From Chloroflexi bacterium RBG_16_70_13 (GTDB taxonomy: Bacteria; Chloroflexota; Limnocylindria; Limnocylindrales; CSP1-4): a stretch of DNA of 11,988 nt. Each line of letters opens with the position of its first letter. The first letter of the stretch is position 1. Shown here in pieces: positions 6,691 through 11,988 of the stretch. A program made the position numbers and the translations under genes. The DNA is taken from contig MGOD01000027.1 of NCBI GenBank assembly GCA_001795245.1, positions 1 through 11,988 of the forward strand, read 5' to 3'. The notes beneath the pieces were generated by a model that saw only the letters and a list, made by a program, of their open reading frames with translations, did no database searches and had not been told where the DNA came from.

Positions 6691-7392
6691 TCAGCCGCGG
6701 CCGTAGGTGGTCAACCGGCCACGCCGGGCGAGCCGCGCGATGGCGCCGGACCGCTCGAGGCAGTAGACCGCGCGCATCGCGAGCCGTTTCGAGCGTCCCG
6801 TCGCGGCCACGATGTCCGCGGTCGTGAACGGCTCCGGGAGCCCGGGCGGCAGCAGCCACAGCAGGTCTGCCGGCGTGTCGATGCGCCTCGTGTCGACGAC
6901 GTCGAGCAGGCGGCGGTCCAGGCGCCACCACGTCCGCGGGTAGCGGTATCGGGCGCCGTCCGGGATCGGCCCGCGGACCTCCTCTTCGCTGGTGAGCGCC
7001 ACCTCGATCCGGAAGTTGGAATGGGCGACCAGCGCCGGGATGGACACGAGCTCGTCGAACAGGTCGAGCCCGAGGCCGCGCTTCGGCGAGCGCCGGCGTC
7101 GCACGACCGCGCCATCGGCATCGACAGTCACGAGCCACTTCTCGACCGGGATGGGATACACGAGCAGGACGCGGTGCGAGCCGACAAGCCGCTCCAGCTT
7201 GCGACGGGCGGACGCGAAGCTCGCGGTCTGGACCTCGACCAGCTCGTCCCGTCCCGCGACGTCCACGACGAAGCCGTCCACGGCGGCCTCGACCCGGGCG
7301 CCGGCGACGATCGCCGCGTAGCGCGCCTTGAGCGCCGCGTGGAGCGAGCCCTCGCGGAGCGTCGTGAAGTCGGAGCGGACGGCGCGGCTCAC
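6691..7392 (-). CDS. Conserved-looking protein, PD-(D/E)XK-like N-terminus plus C-terminal winged helix
   Basis: This protein has 233 residues when started at GTG 7392-7390 (SRAVRSDFTTLREGSLH follows). The open frame reaches 7524, but the extension is Arg/Pro-rich and would overlap the preceding gene. The SD is weak: GGGAG lies 13 bases upstream, so the start is uncertain. The N-terminal part has a pattern reminiscent of PD-(D/E)XK nuclease cores: Glu14 in an early helix, a strand with Asp44 (DGFVVDV), then Glu53-Val-Gln55 (LVEVQT), with Gln where Lys is usual, followed by a helix (ARRKLERL). A basic RRRRSPKRG segment is at mid-length. The C-terminus (FTTADIVAATGRSKRLAMRAVYCLERSGAI) looks like a winged helix-turn-helix. 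DNA cleavage or binding is an inference from these patterns. It follows the P-loop gene by 71 bases and ends the minus-strand upp run. Confidence 0.65.
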   Translation of the reverse strand: MSRAVRSDFTTLREGSLHAALKARYAAIVAGARVEAAVDGFVVDVAGRDELVEVQTASFASARRKLERLVGSHRVLLVYPIPVEKWLVTVDADGAVVRRRRSPKRGLGLDLFDELVSIPALVAHSNFRIEVALTSEEEVRGPIPDGARYRYPRTWWRLDRRLLDVVDTRRIDTPADLLWLLPPGLPEPFTTADIVAATGRSKRLAMRAVYCLERSGAIARLARRGRLTTYGRG

Positions 7393-7463
7393 GTCACGCC
7401 GACGGCTCCCTGAGATTCTCCCTCCTCGATCCTCCTGCTCGCACCCGGCGTCTGCCCTCCGCC

Positions 7464-8093
7464 CTACTCGGGGCGGCACCACAGGCCGCCCGTCGCCGAC
7501 AGCCAGTCGGCGATTCGGTTGCACCCGCCGTCGAGGTCACCGCCGGAGACGTCGAGCTCGAGGACCGGGAGGCGGCTGCGGCCAGCGAGCTCGCGCAGGG
7601 CGTCCTGCTCCCGGATGAAGACGTCGAGGTCGTCGTACTGGGAGGGCTTGCCGGACACCGTAAGGCGCTCCGCGCGGGCGGCCTCGAACGTCTCCGGCCG
7701 CCGGACGCAGAGCACCAGGTGGAAGCCCAACGGCGCGAGCCGGTCCTCGAGCCAGCCGAAGTCGTAGTCCCGGCCCTGACTCCGCTGGTACGCCATCGTC
7801 GAGAGGTGGAAGCGGTCGACGATCCAGGAGTAGTGGCGTTGGAGCTCGAAGAGGCGGACCCACGTCCGGTAGGTCTCGAGGGCCTGCGCTTCCTCGCCGG
7901 GCTCGAAGTTGATGATCCCGCGACCCCAGGGCCACGGACTGAACGCGCACCACTCGGCCGAGATGAGCGGGGAGTGGTAGCGGTAGCGCCGCGGCCCGAC
8001 GATCCGGGGGTGGTCGTTGAGGGCGAACGCGAGGTCCGTCTTGTGGGTGAGCCGGGTGCCCTCGAGGATGATCTTGGGGCAGAGCTTGTCCAT
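7464..8093 (-). CDS. Thymidylate-kinase-like P-loop protein with altered Walker A
   Basis: This 209-residue protein appears to be a P-loop NTPase of the nucleotide-kinase type. Residues 8-19 (IILEGTRLTHKT) sit where a Walker A (GxxxxGK[ST]) is expected, but His17 replaces the last Gly. WIVDRFHLS (residues 90-98) matches the DR-x-x-x-S strand/helix motif of thymidylate and deoxynucleoside kinases. FHLVLCVRRPETFEAARAERL resembles the region around their lid. A phosphotransfer to a nucleoside, nucleotide or similar small molecule is plausible, but the substrate is unknown and the altered loop raises doubt about ordinary ATP binding. The ATG is at 8093-8091. No strong SD is seen, and the gene starts 32 bases after the upp stop, which suggests co-transcription with that pyrimidine salvage gene. 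A frame overlap with the next ORF extension was discounted. Confidence 0.7.
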   Translation of the reverse strand: MDKLCPKIILEGTRLTHKTDLAFALNDHPRIVGPRRYRYHSPLISAEWCAFSPWPWGRGIINFEPGEEAQALETYRTWVRLFELQRHYSWIVDRFHLSTMAYQRSQGRDYDFGWLEDRLAPLGFHLVLCVRRPETFEAARAERLTVSGKPSQYDDLDVFIREQDALRELAGRSRLPVLELDVSGGDLDGGCNRIADWLSATGGLWCRPE

Positions 8094-8125
8094 CGATCGG
8101 CGCGCTCGGATCCCGGTGCCCGAGC

Positions 8126-8776
8126 TCAGTCGGCCTTGCCGGTCCCGAACTGCCGATCCCCGGCATCACCCAGGCCGGGCATGATGTAGCCGACCCCGTT
8201 GAGCTGGCGGTCGAGCGCCGCGCAGTAGATCTCGACGTCGGGGTGGGCCTGCGTGACGGCCTCGACCCCCTCGGGCGCGGCGATCAGGTTGACGAGCTTG
8301 ATCCGGACCGGATGGACGGCGCCCCATCGCTTGAGGACGTCGATGGCCGCGATCGCCGAGCCGCCGGTCGCGAGCATCGGGTCGAGGATCAGGCACAGGT
8401 CGACCGAGGCCGAGGTCGGCAGCTTGTTGTAGTACTCGACCGGCCGAAGGGTCCGCTCGTCGCGGAACAGCCCGAGATGCCAGACCTGGGCCGTCGGCAT
8501 GAGCTCGAGCATCGCGTCGACCATGCCCAGGCCGGCTCGCAGGATCGGCACGAGGCCGATCCGGTCGGCGAGCTCGGCGCCCTCCATCGTCTCGAGCGGC
8601 GTCGTGACCTGCAGCGGCCGGACGCGCGCGTCGGCGAGGGCCTCGTAGCCGAGGAGCCACGACAGCTCCCGGACGACCTCGCGGAACTTCTTGGGCTCGG
8701 TCGTCTCGTCGCGCAGGATCGCGAGCTTGTGGAGCACCGCCGGGTGCTGGGAGACGTGGAGCGTCGGCGTCGACAT
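8126..8776 (-). CDS. upp: Uracil phosphoribosyltransferase
   Basis: This 216-residue enzyme makes UMP and pyrophosphate from uracil and PRPP in the cytoplasm (pyrimidine salvage). It is recognised by the opening HVSQHPAVLHKLAILRDETT, the segment GLVPILRAGLGMVDAMLELMP, the PRPP-binding loop CLILDPMLATGGSA (128-141) and the uracil-binding C-terminal GYIMPGLGDAGDRQFGT (196-212). Length and motif order match standard bacterial UPRTs, and no key residue looks missing. The ATG at 8776-8774 has GGAGG 9 bases upstream. It is the first gene of a three-gene minus-strand run and is divergent from the asparaginase gene, sharing a 274-bp intergenic region. Confidence 0.97.
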   Translation of the reverse strand: MSTPTLHVSQHPAVLHKLAILRDETTEPKKFREVVRELSWLLGYEALADARVRPLQVTTPLETMEGAELADRIGLVPILRAGLGMVDAMLELMPTAQVWHLGLFRDERTLRPVEYYNKLPTSASVDLCLILDPMLATGGSAIAAIDVLKRWGAVHPVRIKLVNLIAAPEGVEAVTQAHPDVEIYCAALDRQLNGVGYIMPGLGDAGDRQFGTGKAD

Positions 8777-8845
8777 CGACGAGGGCCTCCGGCAGGGAGA
8801 TTGGCGCCGCCGATCCGGCGGGCGTGGTGCGGGGCGTCACCGGCC

Positions 8846-8874
8846 ATCGTACAACGGCGGGCGAAGCCGAATTG
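8846..8874 (-). promoter_or_regulatory. Possible upp promoter
   Basis: On the minus strand TACGAT (8851-8846) fits a -10 box of the TAnnaT type, about 70 bases before the upp ATG. A poor -35 (CAATTC, 8874-8869) lies 17 bases upstream and overlaps the -35 proposed for the divergent asparaginase gene. Only the -10 is persuasive. Confidence 0.28.
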
Positions 8875-8900
8875 ACGCCCCCTCCGGGCGTGACTACCGT
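8872..8900 (+). promoter_or_regulatory. Sigma-70-like promoter for the asparaginase gene
   Basis: TTGACG (8872-8877), a 17-base spacer and TACCGT (8895-8900) give a well-spaced housekeeping-type promoter in a GC-rich intergenic region. Transcription would begin near 8907, leaving a leader of about 145 bases before the GTG start at 9051. Confidence 0.5.
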
Positions 8901-9034
8901 TGCGGCGTGCGGCCGGTCGGGACCGGACGGACGGCGTTCCCGAGTGCCGCGGCATGTCGTCCGGCCCTCGATGCGGTGGCATGGCCCGGGCGCTGGCAGG
9001 GGGCAACGACGCCGGGGCGTCCCGTGAGACGGCA

Positions 9035-9039
9035 GGAGG
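9035..9039 (+). promoter_or_regulatory. Ribosome binding site for the asparaginase
   Basis: GGAGG lies 11 bases before GTG 9051. It selects this start over the much longer in-frame extension to 8691, which would overlap the divergent upp gene. Confidence 0.5.
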
Positions 9040-9050
9040 TTTCGCGAATC

Positions 9051-10172
9051 GTGCCCGCAGCCGGATCGTCCGCCCGAGCGAAGAACCGGCGAACGGTCCC
9101 CCCGGTCCTCGTCCGCCAGGTTCGCAACGGCATCGAGGAGAGCGTCCACCGGGGCGACATCGTCGAGGTCGATGTCAGCGGCCGGCTCCTCCGCGGCCTG
9201 GGCGACCCGGATCGTGTCGCGAACCTCCGCTCGTGCGTCAAGCCGTTCGGCCTGGTCGCGCTCATCGAGTCCGGCGGGATCGAGGCCTTCGAGCTCGAGC
9301 CGCCGGAGCTCGCGATCATGGCCAGCAGCCACTCCGGCGAAGACCTCCACGTTCGAACGATCCAGGGCATCTACCGGCGGGTCGGGCTTACCCAGTCGCT
9401 CCTCGCCTGCGGCGCCGAGAAGATGCCGCTCGACGAGCTGACGGCCGCCCGCCTGGCCCGCGACGGCGAGAAGGCCAGCCCGGTCCGCCACATGTGCTCG
9501 GGCCAGCACTCCGTGTTCCTGCTCCTCTGCAAGCTTCGGGGCTGGGATCCGATGGGCTACTGGCTCGAGGAGCACCCGGCCCAGGTCGCCTACCGGACCA
9601 CCGTGGCGCGCGCGTTCGGGACGACAGCCGCCAGGCTGAAGCTGGGCATCGACGGCTGCGGGATCCCGACCTACGCCTTCCCGCTCCGGGAGATCGCGAA
9701 GGCCTACGCGTTCCTCGCCGATCCCTCGGCGGTGGCCGCCTCCGACGGGCGGGCCTCGCTGGCCGCCGGCCTGACGATCGTCCGTGACGCGATGCTGGCG
9801 AACCCGGAGATGGTCGGTGGATCCCGTGACCGGATCGACACGTCGGTCATGAAGGCGATCCCGGGGCGCATCGTCTCGAAGGGCGGGATGGAGGCCCTCC
9901 GCGGCCTCGCAATCCTGGCGGGGCCGCGGGCCAACGGCGCCAGGGCCACGGCGTCTGGGATGGCCATCAAGATCGAGGACGGCGACGGCTTCGATCGCGG
10001 GACGTGGGCCGCGACGATCGAGGCTCTCAGCCAGGCCGGCGTCCTCGCCGGGCAGGCGCTTCGCGTCCTGGGTCGCTACCACCGGCCGGTCGAGACCGAT
10101 CCCCACGGGCGGGTGAGCGCCGAGGCCATCCCGTCCTTCGAGCTGGCGCCGCTGGCCGAGCTGATTCGCTGA
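9051..10172 (+). CDS. L-asparaginase, Rhizobium etli-type (asparaginase II family)
   Basis: This 373-residue protein belongs to the asparaginase family typified by the Rhizobium etli enzymes, unrelated to the E. coli type, and would hydrolyse asparagine to aspartate and ammonia. Residues equivalent to the R. etli Ser-Lys pairs are seen at a constant offset of 13-14: Ser61 and Lys64 (RSCVKPFG), Ser93 (SHSGE) and Lys277 (VSKGGMEA). Of the three zinc ligands known in that enzyme, Cys149 (MCSGQH) and Cys203 (GIDGCGIP) are kept, but the Lys of CSGKH is Gln152. The start is GTG 9051, chosen by the GGAGG upstream and the family length. A good promoter lies 150 bases upstream. It is followed 53 bases later by the J-domain gene. 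The catalytic set suggests an active enzyme; metal use may differ. Confidence 0.88.
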   Translation: MPAAGSSARAKNRRTVPPVLVRQVRNGIEESVHRGDIVEVDVSGRLLRGLGDPDRVANLRSCVKPFGLVALIESGGIEAFELEPPELAIMASSHSGEDLHVRTIQGIYRRVGLTQSLLACGAEKMPLDELTAARLARDGEKASPVRHMCSGQHSVFLLLCKLRGWDPMGYWLEEHPAQVAYRTTVARAFGTTAARLKLGIDGCGIPTYAFPLREIAKAYAFLADPSAVAASDGRASLAAGLTIVRDAMLANPEMVGGSRDRIDTSVMKAIPGRIVSKGGMEALRGLAILAGPRANGARATASGMAIKIEDGDGFDRGTWAATIEALSQAGVLAGQALRVLGRYHRPVETDPHGRVSAEAIPSFELAPLAELIR

Positions 10173-10179
10173 GGTCACG

Positions 10180-10212
10180 CCAGGCCCGCTGACGGTTCGG
10201 TCCCGGGCGTGG
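10180..10212 (+). terminator. Weak hairpin after the asparaginase gene
   Basis: CCAGGCCCG and CGGGCGTGG can pair with 8 of 9 positions matched around a 15-base loop, 8 bases after the TGA. There is no T-run. It fills most of the short gap before the J-domain gene, so it may reduce read-through, but chance pairing in GC-rich DNA is likely too. Confidence 0.25.
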
Positions 10213-10225
10213 ACACTGTGCGGTG

Positions 10226-11539
10226 ATGGCGATCGATCCCTATCGCGTCCTCGGGCTTCCGGCCGGCGCGTCGACGGCCGAGGTGAAGCGTGCCTACCGC
10301 CGCCTGGCCAAGGCCAACCATCCTGACTCCGCGGGTGCGGCCGCACTGCCGCAGTTCCTCGAGATCCAGCGCGCCTACGAGACGCTCACCGCGGCGCCCT
10401 GGCGACCGGGGATGCGCCGGCCATCGTCCGGATCGAGCGATGCGGAGCCGTGGCGGGCCGATCCCGCCCGCGCCCGGTCGACGTCGGGAGCCGGCGCCCC
10501 CCCGCGGGGCAGCGCCCCGGGAACACGGTCGTCGGGGACCGGTCGGACGGCCGGGGATCGCGGCAGCGCAAGCGCCGGTCGGGAGCCCGGCGGAGGCACC
10601 GGAAGAGGCGGGGCCGCGCAGGCGGGTCCGGCCGGGGCAGCCGGCGGATCGCGCTCGAGAGCCGCCGGCGGGTCGCGCGCGGCGGGCCCCGGCGATCGCG
10701 GCCCCACGGGCCGTCGCCGGCCGTCGAAGAAGGCGACCTTCGGCTCGACGACCTACGACGAGGCGAGGGAGCAGGCCGACACGTCCTGGTCCGGGGCGTC
10801 CTGGTACGGTCCGTCCTCGGGCGAGTACTGGCGGGTCAACCCGCGCGAATACGCCGACCCGAGGAAGCACGGCCCGGAGTACCTCGCCCGGGCCGCGACC
10901 AGGGCCGCGGCGGCCGCGGATCGCCGAGCCAGACAGGGGAGTGGCACGTCGCACGGCCCCTCGAAGGCTGAGTCGGGGCCGCGGGGCCGGCAGGCGACGC
11001 CGGGAGGCCCCGACCGGGCATGGCCAGACGAGCCGGCAGCGACGCCCCCGCCACGACCCGCCTGGGCGCCCCGGCCGCCTGCCCCCGCCGACGACACGGG
11101 TGGGCCCGAGGGTTCGGGTCCGTCCGGACCGTGGCCGGGGTTCTCGATCGGCCTCACGCCCGGAATGCGCCGGCTCGTCCGCGCCGTCATCGCCTGGCCG
11201 CCCCTCGGGATCGCGGCCGCGGCCGCCATCGGGGAGGCAACCGGTTGCGCGGCGTTCGAGGCGACGTGCAGCGCGCCGGCGGACCTTTACCCGTGGTTCG
11301 CCCAGGCGGCGATCCTCCTTGTCCTCCTGGCCCTGCCCGCGATCGCCAGGGTCCTCGCCGGCGGCACCGTCGCGGTCGTCCTCCTGGCCTTCCCGGCCGC
11401 CGCCGCCCTGTCGGCCAGCGGCGCCACGTACGACCGGACGTACGGGCCGGCCGCGCTCATCGCCGTCCTCGCCGTCGTCTGGGTCCTGGGCGTCGGTGCG
11501 GTGCTCCTGCGGCGGGCCGTTACGAGGGGGCTCCCGTGA
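10226..11539 (+). CDS. J-domain protein with low-complexity linker and C-terminal membrane domain
   Basis: This 437-residue protein begins with a J domain (about residues 4-60): DPYRVLGLPAGAS, the basic helix VKRAYRRLAKAN, then the essential HPD at 32-34 and FLEIQRAYETL. J domains stimulate the ATPase of DnaK-type Hsp70. The DnaJ Gly/Phe and zinc-finger regions are absent. Residues 65-165 are a low-complexity Gly/Ala/Arg/Ser/Pro stretch. A more conserved-looking block follows (about 165-222, with SWSGASWYGPSSGEYW and REYADPRKHGPEYLARA), then another Pro/Gly-rich linker. The last 125 residues contain about four hydrophobic segments (near 318-337, 357-377, 379-398, 408-430). It is thus a membrane-tethered J protein, with the J domain presumably cytoplasmic. 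The start is ATG 10226 or the GTG just before it. No clear SD is visible, so leaderless or weak initiation is possible. It is followed 16 bases later by the DtxR-like gene. Confidence 0.82.
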   Translation: MAIDPYRVLGLPAGASTAEVKRAYRRLAKANHPDSAGAAALPQFLEIQRAYETLTAAPWRPGMRRPSSGSSDAEPWRADPARARSTSGAGAPPRGSAPGTRSSGTGRTAGDRGSASAGREPGGGTGRGGAAQAGPAGAAGGSRSRAAGGSRAAGPGDRGPTGRRRPSKKATFGSTTYDEAREQADTSWSGASWYGPSSGEYWRVNPREYADPRKHGPEYLARAATRAAAAADRRARQGSGTSHGPSKAESGPRGRQATPGGPDRAWPDEPAATPPPRPAWAPRPPAPADDTGGPEGSGPSGPWPGFSIGLTPGMRRLVRAVIAWPPLGIAAAAAIGEATGCAAFEATCSAPADLYPWFAQAAILLVLLALPAIARVLAGGTVAVVLLAFPAAAALSASGATYDRTYGPAALIAVLAVVWVLGVGAVLLRRAVTRGLP

Positions 11540-11555
11540 GCCGTATCCTCGGCCG

Positions 11556-11988
11556 ATGAGCAGCAGCAGCGCCCACGCCTCCCGGCGTCACGCGTCGAGC
11601 GACCTGTCGGGGGCGGCCCAGGAATACCTCCTGGCCCTCCGGGTCATGACCGGCGACGGCGTCCGCGTGAGCGCGTCACAGGTCGGGCGGCGGCTCGGCG
11701 TCAGCACCCAGGCCGCGAGCGAGATGTTCCGGCGCCTGGTCGCGGATGGGCTGGTGACCCAGGCCGAGGGACGCGAGCTGGTGCTGACGGGTTCCGGCCG
11801 GACGGCCGCCGACGGCATCTTTCGCCGCCATGCCCTGTGCGAATGGCTGCTCACCGAGGTCGTCGGGCTCGGCTGGGCCGAATCGGACGAGGAGGCAGAG
11901 CGCCTCCAGGCGGCGATCTCGCCGCGCGTCGAGGCGATGCTCGATGAGCTCCTCGGCCATCCCGAGACCTGCCCCCACGGCAATCCCA
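11556..11988 (+). CDS. DtxR/MntR-like regulator, 3' end beyond window
   Basis: 144 complete codons are visible and the frame stays open at the right edge. The N-terminal winged helix-turn-helix (about residues 20-80) includes VSASQVGRRLGVSTQAASE and MFRRLVADGLV. The dimerisation part has FRRHALCEWLL, GLGWAESDEEAERLQAAIS and the family-typical end HPETCPHGNP. Such proteins normally repress manganese or iron genes when metal is bound. Here, aligned by eye to Bacillus MntR, several ligands are changed: D8 is Glu23, E11 is Leu26, E102 is Gln118 and H103 is Ala119. Only H77 (His92) and E99 (Glu115) are kept. It may therefore sense metal differently or not at all. The ATG at 11556 is 16 bases after the J-domain stop. 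No strong SD is seen, so the start is moderately sure. Targets are unknown, and no metal transporter is visible beside it. Confidence 0.85.
   Translation, partial: MSSSSAHASRRHASSDLSGAAQEYLLALRVMTGDGVRVSASQVGRRLGVSTQAASEMFRRLVADGLVTQAEGRELVLTGSGRTAADGIFRRHALCEWLLTEVVGLGWAESDEEAERLQAAISPRVEAMLDELLGHPETCPHGNP

Noticed and set aside
7393..7524. N-terminal extension of the nuclease-like protein
   Set aside because: It would overlap the end of the P-loop gene and is Arg/Pro/Gly-rich, unlike the rest of the protein.
8691..9050. N-terminal extension of the asparaginase frame
   Set aside because: It would overlap the divergent upp start and cross the likely promoter. The SD at 9035 and the family length support GTG 9051.
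8166..10346. A 726-codon open frame on the minus strand
   Set aside because: It is antisense to the asparaginase and the J-domain start, and out of frame with upp, which has clear motifs. Its composition is low-complexity Arg/Pro/Gly.
10450..10971. Alternative 173-codon frame inside the J-domain gene
   Set aside because: It falls in the low-complexity linker of the real gene and has an extreme Arg/Gly composition.

Overview
This is a GC-rich (roughly 70% by eye) bacterial chromosomal window, densely packed with genes on both strands. The longest gene-free stretch is about 274 bp (8777-9050). I see no rRNA, tRNA, CRISPR array, insertion sequence or phage gene. The strong G/C bias at third codon positions, frequent GTG starts, an F420/flavin luciferase-like oxidoreductase, a J-domain membrane protein and a DtxR-type regulator ending in CPHGNP suggest a soil or groundwater Chloroflexota-like lineage. 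A GC-rich actinobacterium cannot be excluded from the sequence alone.

Layout: (1) 1-904, minus: the N-terminal 301 codons of an exported protein that runs off the left edge. (2) 1081-5172, minus: five co-oriented genes read right to left. They are an exported/membrane protein of unknown function, an MFS exporter, a beta-ureidopropionase-type nitrilase, a luciferase-like (LLM) oxidoreductase and a 20-residue lysine-rich microprotein with an excellent ribosome binding site. (3) 5337-6671, plus: a class III aminotransferase diverging from that run. (4) 6691-8776, minus: uracil phosphoribosyltransferase (upp), a thymidylate-kinase-like P-loop protein and a PD-(D/E)XK-like plus winged-helix protein. 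(5) 9051-11988, plus: an L-asparaginase of the Rhizobium etli type, a J-domain protein with a C-terminal membrane domain, and a DtxR/MntR-like regulator cut by the right edge.

How the genes may work together: beta-ureidopropionase releases beta-alanine from N-carbamoyl-beta-alanine, and a class III aminotransferase could move the beta-alanine amino group to a keto acid. The LLM oxidoreductase sits next to the amidohydrolase. upp salvages uracil to UMP. The middle of the window can therefore be read as a pyrimidine/amide-nitrogen neighbourhood, with asparaginase as another ammonia-releasing enzyme nearby. No dihydropyrimidine dehydrogenase or dihydropyrimidinase is in the window, so this pathway reading is an inference.

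Second-look points: the lysine-rich microprotein; an asparaginase whose expected zinc-ligand lysine is glutamine; a DtxR/MntR-like protein lacking several metal ligands; a P-loop with His where the conserved Gly should be; and the uncharacterised nuclease-like/HTH protein. I found no clear case for an entirely new multi-gene system.
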